From IMG/VR virus record IMGVR_UViG_3300012927_000093, positions 1 to 62,268 of that record: 62,268 nucleotides of DNA, one strand, 5' to 3'. Each line of letters starts with the position of its first letter. Position 1 is the first letter of the stretch. The position numbers and the translations under genes are program-made. The DNA comes from a virus. The notes beneath the pieces were generated by a model. It was not told the origin of the DNA. It searched no databases and worked only from the letters and a program-made list of their open reading frames with translations. Of this stretch, positions 33,129 to 40,679 are shown one piece after another.

Positions 33129-35049
33129 AGAACGCCTTCTGGTTCGCTTCGGCGGTCATCCGATCCAAGGTCGGCAGCACCGACGCCCAGAACACCGCCT
33201 CACTGAAATTCATGGCCAGCGGGGCGAGGGACCCGCTGCGGACCACGCCGCCAATGGCGAAACGGTCCCTCGTGGGCTCACCAACACCCCGGACGTAGGC
33301 GACCGGTGCTAGGTCGACCGCCGCGTCCAGCCACTGGGCCATCACCGTGCCGGTGTCTGTCCCTGACATTTGGTGGATGGAGCCGTTGAACGCGTTGCCG
33401 GCGCCCTGGTAGGTGGCGTCACTGGACACGATCTGAATGGAGACCAGCGGGCGGGCCCTGGACAGTCCGCCACCGGCGACGTTGTCCGGTTGGTTTAGCC
33501 CGTACTGGAAGTTGGTTTGGGCGATGACCGCCTCGGCCCACCAGCGTTTCTGCGCGACCGGGGTAGCGGCAGTCAGCACCCCGCACACCGACGCTGAACC
33601 AGCGGCAAACAGGTTCGGCGTCGTCGAGAACACCACGTCGTCGACACCGTCGAACGTGGCCGCGGGCTTCCCACCGGAGGTGATCACCGCGCCGGATGAG
33701 ACGAGCTTCGGCTGTGTGGTGGTGGTGGCCTGAGTGAGGTGCCTCGTGTTACCGGACTGGTCGTACCAGGTGTCTACGAAACCGTCACCGGCCCCGCAGA
33801 AGGTCAACAAGCTCGCGGTGTCCAGGGCGCCGGAGACGAACCCGATGTCCTGGGTGGTGCTGTCGGAGCTGCGGCGCACCTTGACCGCGCTACCGGCATA
33901 ACCAGGCACGACGAGGCGCAGCGAGTAGGCGCGGGCGGGAACGACGGACTGCCCGAGCCCGTGGTCAACCGGCGTTGCGGACACCGTGGCGGACACCGTT
34001 CCCGGCCCGGCAGTGGACACCGGGATCACCCGGAAGTCATAGCTCGTGCCGGTAGTCAGCCCCGTCGCGTTTGCGGTGAGGCCGGCCGTTGTGGTGGCGA
34101 TGGAAACCCACGTGCTGCCAGCGGTGGTTTTCTGCTGAAGGTTGTAGGCCCCGGCCCCGGACAAGGCGCTCCAGGTCAGGGTGAGCGCGGTGGCGCCGAC
34201 GCTGCTGGTCGCCAACCCCGTGACCTGACCCGGTACGGCTGGCGGGGTGGGGTCGGACGCGCCGGTGAGAACACGCTGGTAGGCGTCGAACATGCTCCGA
34301 CCCATGACCCGCTGCGCGACGGCGTTGTAGTGGTTACCGTCGCCGAGGTTCTGGCCGTATACCCCCGCCGCGATCCGACACCGGGTGTTCCTTCCGGGAG
34401 TCCCCAAATGCACCGTGTTGACCGCCGCCCTGGTGCCGGTGGCCAGGTACTCCGGGACCATCTGCCCCATCACGAACGGCAGGCTGGGCAAACCCAGGTC
34501 GGTGCGGGCGCCGGTGATCAGCGCATCCAGGTCGGTTTGATGCGTTGCGCCGCTGATCCCGTTGTCGCCGTCGGTTTCGCCCTGAATCCAGAGGATTGCC
34601 GCGATCCGCGCGTTCGTTCCCGCCGCCGCGAGTGCTGCTTGTGCCTGCGCGACGGCTTGGGCGTAGAGACCACCCGCCACGCCTCGGCGCCACCCAGTTG
34701 CCGATGCGGTTGACAGCTGAGTGCCGCCGAGCGCGGACGGCACCAGCAGAACCCTGCGGTTCACTGGGGACGAATGCAGGTACCAGCGGGCGAACACCAG
34801 GCCAGGGCCGATTCCGGACGGCACGTCCAGCATGGCCAGCGGCTCAATAGCTTGGGAGATGACGCCGGCGTAAGTGCCCGACGCGCCCCACTGCTGAATG
34901 CGCGGATCGGACGGGTCGTAGCGGGTCGTGTCGTAGGGGGTGCCCCTGCCGCTCATGTTCGACTGACCCCACAACAGGATCAGGTCATAGCCGACATCGG
35001 CGGTGCTCAGGGCAGCACTGGCGGACGACGAGACATTTAGCTTCGACAC
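33115..35049 (-). CDS. SGNH esterase spike with arabinofuranosidase-like domain
   Basis: 644 residues. Residues about 20-250 are an SGNH/sialate-O-acetylesterase-type hydrolase: GQSNM (28-32, Ser30), QGETD (156-160) and GDGNHYN with Asp237 and His240 as the likely triad. Residues about 273-360 form a fibronectin type III domain. The C-terminal part (SLRLVVPGYAGSAVKVRRSS, then FVDTWYDQSGNTRHLTQAT and GKPAATFDGVDD) resembles the catalytic/lectin domain of alpha-L-arabinofuranosidase B. It could deacetylate and bind a host surface glycan. Placement between terS and terL is odd for a spike. Confidence 0.8.
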   Translation of the reverse strand: MSKLNVSSSASAALSTADVGYDLILLWGQSNMSGRGTPYDTTRYDPSDPRIQQWGASGTYAGVISQAIEPLAMLDVPSGIGPGLVFARWYLHSSPVNRRVLLVPSALGGTQLSTASATGWRRGVAGGLYAQAVAQAQAALAAAGTNARIAAILWIQGETDGDNGISGATHQTDLDALITGARTDLGLPSLPFVMGQMVPEYLATGTRAAVNTVHLGTPGRNTRCRIAAGVYGQNLGDGNHYNAVAQRVMGRSMFDAYQRVLTGASDPTPPAVPGQVTGLATSSVGATALTLTWSALSGAGAYNLQQKTTAGSTWVSIATTTAGLTANATGLTTGTSYDFRVIPVSTAGPGTVSATVSATPVDHGLGQSVVPARAYSLRLVVPGYAGSAVKVRRSSDSTTQDIGFVSGALDTASLLTFCGAGDGFVDTWYDQSGNTRHLTQATTTTQPKLVSSGAVITSGGKPAATFDGVDDVVFSTTPNLFAAGSASVCGVLTAATPVAQKRWWAEAVIAQTNFQYGLNQPDNVAGGGLSRARPLVSIQIVSSDATYQGAGNAFNGSIHQMSGTDTGTVMAQWLDAAVDLAPVAYVRGVGEPTRDRFAIGGVVRSGSLAPLAMNFSEAVFWASVLPTLDRMTAEANQKAFYGTP

Positions 35050-35051
35050 AA

Positions 35052-35330
35052 CTACATGCCCGTTTCGAGGGTCTGCACGGTCTGGGTGCCGGTGGCGACA
35101 ATGCCGTACAGCACCTCACCGGGTTGAAGATCAGCCTGGAACGTGGCCCCAGAGATCAGCGTCAACCCGGTGCTCGTGGTCACCGTGGCGTTACCGATCA
35201 CCACGGCGGTCGGGCCCGGGTTGTAGAACGCCACCGAACCGCCGGCCTGGTTGTCGGCCATGGTCGAGTGCATCGGGCCGATCAAGGTCGCGGTGGTGCC
35301 GACACTCGTCTGGGATGTGTAGATCGCCAC
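35052..35330 (-). CDS. Small beta protein, possible decoration
   Basis: 92 residues: MAIYTSQTSVGTTATLIGPM, then beta strands with GGSVAFYNPGPTAVVIGNA and LQPGEVLYGIVATGTQTVQT. This compact beta pattern is seen in decoration or virion stabilising proteins. It directly follows terS on the same transcript. No proof of location in the virion. Confidence 0.6.
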   Translation of the reverse strand: MAIYTSQTSVGTTATLIGPMHSTMADNQAGGSVAFYNPGPTAVVIGNATVTTSTGLTLISGATFQADLQPGEVLYGIVATGTQTVQTLETGM

Positions 35331-35771
35331 TTAGCCCGCCTCCGGGTCCACTGCCTTGAGCCGGCGGCGTGCCGGGGCTGCCTCGCGCTGCTCCTCGACC
35401 TCGTCCGCGACGATCTCCCACTCCAGGCGCTTGAGGGCCTGCGGGTTGAGTCCAAGTCGGTCCTGCATCGCGGTCATCGAGTTCAGCGTCTGCGCGGTGG
35501 CCACGTTGTTCTTGGCCTCGTTCTCCACGGCGAGCGAGACCCGCACGTACAGGGCGATCGTCATGTCGATGTGCATCCGCACCCACGCGTGGGCCTGCGC
35601 GGTGTGCCAGAGCGCGTCCCAGCGGTGCAGCTCGAAGTCCGTGGCTTCCATCAGGGGCCACTCCGGGATCGGGCCTGAGTAGCCCTCCATCGGCAGCTGA
35701 ACCTTGGAGCTACGTGGGAGGTTGCGCCGGATCGCGTTGGGGTTGCTCAGTGGTCCGCGGCTACCGCTCAT
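35331..35771 (-). CDS. Terminase small subunit (first set, P27-like)
   Basis: 146 residues. The N-terminal MSGSRGPLSNPNAIRRN tag and a central helical region (EATDFELHRWDALWHTAQAH, RVSLAVENEAKNNVATAQTL) with a C-terminal EVEEQREAAPARRRLK tail fit P27-family terminase small subunits of actinophages. It starts the late operon. It would recognise the phage DNA and recruit TerL. Confidence 0.75.
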   Translation of the reverse strand: MSGSRGPLSNPNAIRRNLPRSSKVQLPMEGYSGPIPEWPLMEATDFELHRWDALWHTAQAHAWVRMHIDMTIALYVRVSLAVENEAKNNVATAQTLNSMTAMQDRLGLNPQALKRLEWEIVADEVEEQREAAPARRRLKAVDPEAG

Positions 35772-35811
35772 CGGTCACCTCCTGGGTGGTTGATCTGGGA
35801 GAATGCGGTGC

Positions 35812-36300
35812 ATGCCCTGCTATAGCGCCGAGTGCGAGGAATGCGACGGCAGTGGGTTCGTCGTGACGTACGACGACGAGGACAATTGCCGGTGCCACTA
35901 CCCGACGAACGAGCTCTGTGACGCGTGCCGGGCGGAAATCGAACGCTGCAAGGCATACGTCGAGGAACGTCGCCGGCCGCGTCTGGAAATGATGCGCTCC
36001 ATGAAGGCGGCCATTGCCGAGATGCCCGGGAGGGCCGACATGGTGTTCGAAGTGTTGGTCGGGATGAACTACCCCGGCCCAGACGGCGTGGAGCGACGGT
36101 CCGAGGCCAACGCGATCGTGACGTACCTGCCGCCGGAGTCGCTCTCCTGGTTGATCAAGGACGGCCACGTCAAGCCGCTGTGCACCACCGGTGAGTCCCA
36201 CGACGAGTGCCCGTGCGAATGGCACCGGTTAGCCGCGCTAACCAAGGACGATCAAGAGTGGCTGTCGCTCTACGGCTGGACCAATCCGTTCAATGCCTGA
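35812..36300 (+). CDS. Zinc-finger protein, divergent from terS
   Basis: 162 residues from ATG 35812, chosen because GGGAGA sits about 9 bases upstream; the ATG at 35803 would leave no spacing. N-terminal Cys pairs (CYSAECEECDGSGF, CRCHYPTNELCDAC) form a DnaJ-type zinc region; a central domain follows and a second Cys group (CTTGESHDECPCEWH) closes the protein. It is divergently transcribed from terS with a 40-base gap. Role unknown; regulation or folding are possible. Confidence 0.65.
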   Translation: MPCYSAECEECDGSGFVVTYDDEDNCRCHYPTNELCDACRAEIERCKAYVEERRRPRLEMMRSMKAAIAEMPGRADMVFEVLVGMNYPGPDGVERRSEANAIVTYLPPESLSWLIKDGHVKPLCTTGESHDECPCEWHRLAALTKDDQEWLSLYGWTNPFNA

Positions 36301-36493
36301 GTGGTCGTTCGACGCCACGGTCAGCACGCATGATCTTCTCAAGCGCGGCGTGACCGAAGCCCGGTTGCCCGGTTCTCCGCACCACCACCACCGGGTCGTA
36401 GTGGCCGCTGAGACCCGCGACGAGGCCGCGTTGCTGGCCGCGCAGATGGTCTCCTGCACCGCGATCTGCACGGGGCTCTACGACCGCATCTGA
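36293..36493 (+). CDS. Small hypothetical protein
   Basis: 66 residues overlapping the previous gene by eight bases. The pattern HHHHRVVVAAETRDEAALLA, then AQMVSCT is a recurrent small actinophage protein that resembles an alpha/beta ferredoxin-like fold. Coupled translation is likely. Function unknown. Confidence 0.6.
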   Translation: MPEWSFDATVSTHDLLKRGVTEARLPGSPHHHHRVVVAAETRDEAALLAAQMVSCTAICTGLYDRI

Positions 36494-36576
36494 TACCCGT
36501 ACGCGCATGATCAGCGCCGGCTCAAAATCCGTACAGACCGCGAAAAACCGGGAGGAAGGGCCTGCGTCTTGATCGA

Positions 36577-36605
36577 TTGACCTTTCGATGCGCGACGCGT
36601 GTAAG
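36577..36605 (+). promoter_or_regulatory. Possible promoter
   Basis: TTGACC (36577-36582) and TGTAAG (36600-36605) are spaced 17 bases apart. The -10 is a weak match. It would transcribe the GT-rich stretch towards 36973. Confidence 0.3.
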
Positions 36606-36610
36606 GTCTG

Positions 36611-36630
36611 CGCAGGTCAGGGGCTTGCGA
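36611..36630 (+). repeat. Motif CGCAGGTCAGGGnnTTGCGA, copy 1
   Basis: This 20-mer differs at only two positions from 46674-46693, in another intergenic region beside the iteron-like block. The core GCAGGTCAG also occurs near the repressor start (55902) and twice within the 31-bp repeats. Confidence 0.4.
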
Positions 36631-36936
36631 GCTCGAGCCTGGCCGCCGGCGTGGAGCTCTGCCCTGGCCTGGTTCGGTTTGAGAAGAAGATCATTTAGAT
36701 TGTGTGTGATGGGTATGCACTCACACATACACACACGCCTGGGCGGGCACGTGCACATGGACAGTGGGTGGGTGCACGTGGTGCCTCGAGCATGGAGCTC
36801 ATAGGTGGTTGCACCCATGCATGGAGCTCATGGGGATGGGCAGTGCGGGTTGAGGGTGCGGCTGCCTCGCCGGCGCACGGGAGGGAGGGGTGCGGAGGGT
36901 GACCGGCCCGTGCCCTACAGGTAGGGCGTGTAGGCG

Positions 36937-36972
36937 TTGTGCACAGCAAGCAATGCGAGTAAGCTACTGTGC
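36937..36972 (+). promoter_or_regulatory. Leaderless promoter, copy 1
   Basis: TTGTGC (36937-36942), 17 bases, TAAGCT (36960-36965), then ACTGTGC and ATG at 36973. The -10 to ATG distance of seven bases leaves no room for a ribosome site, so transcription should begin at or beside the ATG. The TAAGCTnCTGTGCATGAC core is nearly the same as at 37444 and 39570. Confidence 0.65.
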
Positions 36973-37356
36973 ATGACCATCATCCGCGCTGCAGCACTGC
37001 TCATAGCTGGTGTGGCAGCTGGTGCCCTCATCACGCACTACAGCATGAGCACTGAGCAGCACAGCGTTGAGGCAGTGCATGTGATCGAGGTGCAGGCGCC
37101 CGATGCAATGCCGCCGTCCACCTACCTGGGCGAGAACGACCCGATCGTGCCCCTGGTGTGTGGTGTGAACCTGAATTGCTCCCAGGTGGACCGGCAGATT
37201 GCTGCCCAGAAGGCCCCGAAAACTCTCAAGGCGAAATCCGCCGCTAACTCTGCGCCCACCACCACCAACACCACGACCAAGTCGGTGCGCACCTCGACCT
37301 CGAAGTCTGGCGCGCACAGCACAACCGTGACGACAACCCACACGACCAAGCATTGA
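36973..37356 (+). CDS. Exported Thr/Ser/Lys-rich protein
   Basis: 127 residues from the leaderless ATG. A hydrophobic N-terminal helix (IIRAAALLIAGVAAGALI) acts as signal or anchor; an outside region with two Cys (VPLVCGVNLNCSQVDRQIA) follows; the C-terminal third is a low-complexity Thr/Ser/Lys tail. Single-pass surface display is likely. A hairpin terminator follows at 37374-37402, so it is a one-gene transcript. Confidence 0.7.
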   Translation: MTIIRAAALLIAGVAAGALITHYSMSTEQHSVEAVHVIEVQAPDAMPPSTYLGENDPIVPLVCGVNLNCSQVDRQIAAQKAPKTLKAKSAANSAPTTTNTTTKSVRTSTSKSGAHSTTVTTTHTTKH

Positions 37357-37373
37357 GCCCAGCGCTCCTGGGT

Positions 37374-37402
37374 CGCCCGCTCAACCAGTGGTTGGGCGGG
37401 CG
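37374..37402 (+). terminator. Hairpin terminator
   Basis: CGCCCGCTCAACC pairs with GGTTGGGCGGGCG over 13 positions (one G-U) with a three-base loop, ending 26 bases before the next promoter's -10 region and after the stop at 37356. The downstream sequence ATTCTCTG is only weakly T-rich. Confidence 0.65.
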
Positions 37403-37421
37403 ATTCTCTGTGCCAAGCTCA

Positions 37422-37456
37422 TTGACATCGTGCCGCTTGAGAGTAAGCTGCTGTGC
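37422..37456 (+). promoter_or_regulatory. Leaderless promoter, copy 2
   Basis: TTGACA (37422-37427), 16 bases, TAAGCT (37444-37449), GCTGTGC, then ATG at 37457. This copy has the consensus -35 and so may be the strongest of the set. Confidence 0.7.
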
Positions 37457-37696
37457 ATGACCACCGCATACGACCCGCACGCTGACTGGGCTCATGAAGA
37501 CCGCGCGATCAGCACCTGCGCGCTACAGCCCGTCCTCGGCCCCATGGTGTACGGCGATGCGTGCGACATCCGCGTTGGCCGGCGCCAGTGCGGTAGCGAG
37601 CTCGGTGTCCGTGAAGCACACGACGCTGACGGCCGCACCCGCATCATCTGCGCCCTGCATGCCCGCAAGCTGTTCCCGAATGGAGAGCAGCGATGA
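37457..37696 (+). CDS. Small zinc-finger-like protein, paralogue A
   Basis: 79 residues from the leaderless ATG (MTTAYDPHADWAHEDRAIST). A pattern ACDIRVGRRQCGSELGVRE, then RIICALHARKLF gives four metal-type ligands (Cys, Cys, Cys, His). The next gene codes for the same pattern (CDIKIDRQLCGSQLSLRQ, LCALHQARYF), so the two are tandem duplicates. They precede the RuvB-like gene with 4-base overlaps and may be partners or regulators of it. Confidence 0.7.
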   Translation: MTTAYDPHADWAHEDRAISTCALQPVLGPMVYGDACDIRVGRRQCGSELGVREAHDADGRTRIICALHARKLFPNGEQR

Positions 37697-37902
37697 CATC
37701 CGCTGGATGCGACATCAAGATAGATCGTCAGCTATGCGGTAGCCAACTCAGTCTCCGGCAGGTCGTGGACTTCGATGACCTAGGAGTCACCCACACCCGC
37801 ACGTTGTGCGCGTTGCACCAGGCGCGCTACTTCGATGCACGCTACGTACGAGAGCCGGCATTCGTGCAGACGCTGTCGTTCCGGCACGTACCCGTCGAAT
37901 GA
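37693..37902 (+). CDS. Small zinc-finger-like protein, paralogue B
   Basis: 69 residues. It overlaps paralogue A by four bases (ATGA) and the RuvB-like gene by four bases. It shares with A the order C-D-I-x-x-x-R-Q-x-C-G-S-x-L and C-A-L-H-x-A-R-x-F. A small metal-bound fold is likely; function unknown. Confidence 0.7.
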   Translation: MTSAGCDIKIDRQLCGSQLSLRQVVDFDDLGVTHTRTLCALHQARYFDARYVREPAFVQTLSFRHVPVE

Positions 37903-39134
37903 CCGTCTTCGTCGATGGCGGACTGGCCGGTGAGGACGTGCATCTCCTCGTCGGTCAGTCCGTCGTCACCGTGCCTGGCATTGGCCGCTACCGCATCAAC
38001 GACAACGGCACGTCCACGCTCATGACCGGCTCGAGAGGAAAACCGAAGGTGACCGATTTCAGCGAGTTTGCCGCCCGCATGGGCATCAAGGTGAAGGAGC
38101 CGAAGCCCGTTGTGGTGCGCGAAGCCGCATCGGCGGCTTCGAGGTCCAAGGCAGTGCGACCGACCGACATCATCACGATGATCGGTCAGGAGAAACTGCG
38201 CGTGCGGCTGACAGCCCATATGCGGGCCTCGAAGCTGCTCGGCAAGCCGGTGGGTCACATCCTGCTGCAAGGCCCTCCAGGTCTCGGCAAGACCAGCATT
38301 GCGATGCTCATTGCCGACATGGCGGGTGGCGATCTCGTCATCGCATCCGGTGATGCGCTCAAGACGCCCGAGACGCTGGTCAACGAGCTCGGAGAGCTCA
38401 AGGACGGCGACGTGTACTTCATCGAGGAGATGCACGGTCTGCCCGAGAAGCCCAAGCGCACGTTGTTGACCGCGATGGAGGACGGTCGCGTGGACATCGC
38501 GGTCGGCTCCGGTTCGCGCAGCGTCGTCGAGTCCAAGATGCTGAACGACTTCATCCTGGTCGGCGCCACCACCGAACCGGGCAAGCTCCCGCAGCCGCTA
38601 CTCGACCGATTCGCCATCCGTGGGTCGCTGGACTACTACGACGCTGACGAGATCGCCGAAATCATCACCCAAGCCGCTAAGCGCGACCGCATCAAGATCG
38701 AAGAGGAAGCGGCTACCGAACTAGCGCACCGCAGCCGGCGCACGCCCCGGATTGCGCTCAACCTGCTGGCAATGGCCCATGAGTACGCGGTGGCGTCCGC
38801 TGACTCGACCGATGTACCGGTCACCGTGCTGGACGTCAACCGGGCCCTGGAGATGGAGGACATCGACCACAACGGGCTGACCAAGGCAGACCGCTCGGTG
38901 CTGTGGGACCTGTGCAAGGTGCACAAGGGCGGTCCGGTGGGCCTGACCAACCTGGCCACCGGCGCGGACACCGACAACCGCACGCTTGAGTCCATCGAGT
39001 CGTACCTGATCCGGGCCAAGTACATCATCCGCACCGGTCAGGGCCGGGTGGCGACGAACTGGGGATTCGAGGCTGTCGGGCTCGAGCCGCCGGTGACCGC
39101 GCCGCACGCGGAGGACATGGAGATGGAGGACTAG
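37899..39134 (+). CDS. RuvB-like branch-migration ATPase
   Basis: 411 residues from ATG 37899. From about residue 87 it follows RuvB: IITMIGQEKL, Walker A GPPGLGKT (125-132), Walker B-like VYFIEEMHGL (172-181; RuvB usually has DEIH), GATTEPGKL (222-230), LLDRF (234-238), HRSRRTPRIA (277-286) and a winged helix GPVGLTNLA with RTGQGRVAT. The first 85 residues have no RuvB counterpart. RuvB drives Holliday junction branch migration on RuvA; no RuvA gene is visible. A RuvC-like resolvase is encoded at 44727-45278. Expressed from the leaderless promoter at 37422. Confidence 0.85.
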   Translation: MTVFVDGGLAGEDVHLLVGQSVVTVPGIGRYRINDNGTSTLMTGSRGKPKVTDFSEFAARMGIKVKEPKPVVVREAASAASRSKAVRPTDIITMIGQEKLRVRLTAHMRASKLLGKPVGHILLQGPPGLGKTSIAMLIADMAGGDLVIASGDALKTPETLVNELGELKDGDVYFIEEMHGLPEKPKRTLLTAMEDGRVDIAVGSGSRSVVESKMLNDFILVGATTEPGKLPQPLLDRFAIRGSLDYYDADEIAEIITQAAKRDRIKIEEEAATELAHRSRRTPRIALNLLAMAHEYAVASADSTDVPVTVLDVNRALEMEDIDHNGLTKADRSVLWDLCKVHKGGPVGLTNLATGADTDNRTLESIESYLIRAKYIIRTGQGRVATNWGFEAVGLEPPVTAPHAEDMEMED

Positions 39135-39481
39135 ACCCGGTCGTTCTTGTGCGAGTTGCAACCCCTGCACAGCACGGCGTAGTTGCTCGACTCGTGCATG
39201 AGGTCGGGGCGCACGGTGCGAGGAATGATGTGGTCAGCCGTGAGCTGCTGCGTTCCCGTCGCGTTCGGCACCACCGGATGCGGCGGGAAATCGTTCCACC
39301 CCGGACACACCCACCCGTAGCGAGCGACCCAGTCTGAGATCAGCTGGTGCGCGATGCGCTGGTGTTGCCGCCCGAGCCCCTTGGACGTGGCGCTGGCCCG
39401 GTAGCTGGCGGTTCCGCACTTGCCCCCGCACCGTGAGCCGCGGGTGGGTTGTCCGCAGGCAAGGCACGGTTTGAGCGCCAT
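39131..39481 (-). CDS. HNH endonuclease
   Basis: 116 residues. CLACG..GSRCGGKC gives a Cys-type zinc site; then CPGWNDFPPHPV, LTADHIIPRTVRPDL and YAVLCRGCNSHKNDR make the HNH core. This form (with AVLCRGCN) is typical of small actinophage HNH proteins that may help terminase in packaging. Convergent with the RuvB-like gene, overlapping by four bases. Confidence 0.8.
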   Translation of the reverse strand: MALKPCLACGQPTRGSRCGGKCGTASYRASATSKGLGRQHQRIAHQLISDWVARYGWVCPGWNDFPPHPVVPNATGTQQLTADHIIPRTVRPDLMHESSNYAVLCRGCNSHKNDRV

Positions 39482-39546
39482 CGCCGGCGTCCCTTCAGCA
39501 CGTCACGTCTTAGCTGGCATCCGGCGCATTCGCATCGCACAAACAC

Positions 39547-39582
39547 TTGGCATCCATATCATGTTGCTGTAAGCTTCTGTGC
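39547..39582 (+). promoter_or_regulatory. Leaderless promoter, copy 3
   Basis: TTGGCA (39547-39552), 17 bases, TAAGCT (39570-39575), TCTGTGC and ATG at 39583. Drives the 86-residue gene and Ku. Confidence 0.65.
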
Positions 39583-39843
39583 ATGACGACGACGAGCTCG
39601 GTGGAGATGACGATCAGCACCTTCGGCCCCGACGGTGCCGTGTTCCTGGCTCCGACCACCAGCACTTGCCCCGACACGTGGCGCGAGGAGCTCGCCAAGA
39701 AGCGGCGCAACCGGAACCTGGCCGAGATCGCCGGCGGCTTCGAGTTCGACTCTTACTGCCCCGGCTACTGGGACCACCAGGAGGACGCCGAGTACATGCA
39801 GGCGATCCGCACTCGGGTCACGTTCACCTCGAAGGAGATCTGA
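39583..39843 (+). CDS. Hypothetical protein upstream of Ku
   Basis: 86 residues from the leaderless ATG (MTTTSSVEMTISTFGPDG). Beta then charged helix (WREELAKKRRNRNLAEIAGG), ends TRVTFTSKEI. The Ku start lies one base past its stop, so both are on one message. No family recognised; a Ku partner is a possibility. Confidence 0.65.
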   Translation: MTTTSSVEMTISTFGPDGAVFLAPTTSTCPDTWREELAKKRRNRNLAEIAGGFEFDSYCPGYWDHQEDAEYMQAIRTRVTFTSKEI

Positions 39844-39844
39844 C

Positions 39845-40636
39845 ATGTTCTCGAAAGCCACCTGGACCGGCACCATCTCGTTCGGCCTGGTCTCCGTGCC
39901 GGTCAAGCTGTACGGCGCGACCGAAGAGCACGGAATCGAAACGCATGAAGTCCACCCGGTCGACGGGGGTCGGGTGGGCCACAAGCGCGTGTGCAAGGAC
40001 TGCGACAAGGAGATCGCGTATGGCGATCTAGGCCGCAGCGTGGTCGATGTCGATGGCCACACGCACGTGTTCACCAAGTCCGAGCTCGACGCGCTGTCCG
40101 ACGCAAAAGACCACTCGATCACCCTGGACAGTTTCTGCGATCCGGACCAGATCGACCCGCTGTATCTGAGCAAGACGTATTACGTGCGGCCGGACTACAT
40201 GATCCGCAAGCGGGGCGATGCGCCCCGCGCGAACAAGCCGTTCGCGGTGTTCGCCGCTTCGTTGGCCAGCTCAGGCAAAGCGGCCATCGGTCGCGTCGTG
40301 ATGCGGTCGCGGGAATCCCTGGTGGCCATCACCATGCGCGAGGACGTGATGGTGCTGCGCGTGGTGCTGTGGGCCGATGAGATCCGTCAGCCGGTGTTCC
40401 AGGAGCCCGAGGTGCCAGTGGTGGACGTTCCCACTCAGCACGCCATGGAGGCGCTGCAGCTCATCGACGCGCTGACCATCAAGTTCGACATCAACTCGCA
40501 CGTGGACCGGCGCGAGCTCGCGCTGTCGGACCTGATCGCATCGCGGCGCGAGCCGGTCGAGAGCACGGACAGCGACGCCCAGGTGATCGAGCTGTTCAAC
40601 CGGCTGCCCAAGCCCGCCGTCACGCACGCCGTGTGA
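39845..40636 (+). CDS. ku: Phage Ku protein (end-joining)
   Basis: 263 residues. The start (TWTGTISFGLVSVPVKLYGA), GGRVGHKRVCKDCDKEIAYG, FCDPDQIDPLYLSKTYYVRP, IGRVVMRSRESLVAI and LRVVLWADEIR match bacterial Ku throughout the beta-barrel and dimer ring. It lacks the Lys-rich C-terminal extension seen in some bacterial Ku. Ku homodimers bind DNA ends and recruit LigD. Mycobacteriophages Omega and Corndog carry Ku that helps circularise their genomes; no ligase is encoded here, so host LigD would be needed. Confidence 0.92.
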   Translation: MFSKATWTGTISFGLVSVPVKLYGATEEHGIETHEVHPVDGGRVGHKRVCKDCDKEIAYGDLGRSVVDVDGHTHVFTKSELDALSDAKDHSITLDSFCDPDQIDPLYLSKTYYVRPDYMIRKRGDAPRANKPFAVFAASLASSGKAAIGRVVMRSRESLVAITMREDVMVLRVVLWADEIRQPVFQEPEVPVVDVPTQHAMEALQLIDALTIKFDINSHVDRRELALSDLIASRREPVESTDSDAQVIELFNRLPKPAVTHAV

Positions 40637-40679
40637 CGCCCAACAACTGGACGTGACCACCACGGGAGGTGTAGAAACT

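Larger units (their letters stand above)
36494..36936. other. Gene-poor stretch with GT/CA repeats and palindromes
   Basis: No credible gene lies in this 443-base stretch. It holds a possible promoter (36577-36605), a run of CA/GT dinucleotides (about 36701-36736), GTGCAC palindromes and two copies of CATGGAGCTCAT (36791-36802, 36820-36831). The composition differs sharply from the coding sequence on both sides. It may be a regulatory leader, replication or packaging site. Confidence 0.45.

Noticed and set aside
36702-36902. Plus-strand 66-codon frame in the GT-rich stretch
   Set aside because: Translation of CA/GT repeats (THTHTPGRARAHG), no ribosome site, no overlap logic with neighbours.
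36937-36972. Upstream in-frame start codons for the three leaderless genes
   Set aside because: The extended peptides (ending ...KLLC before MT) come from translating the promoter, and all three share this only because the promoter is conserved.
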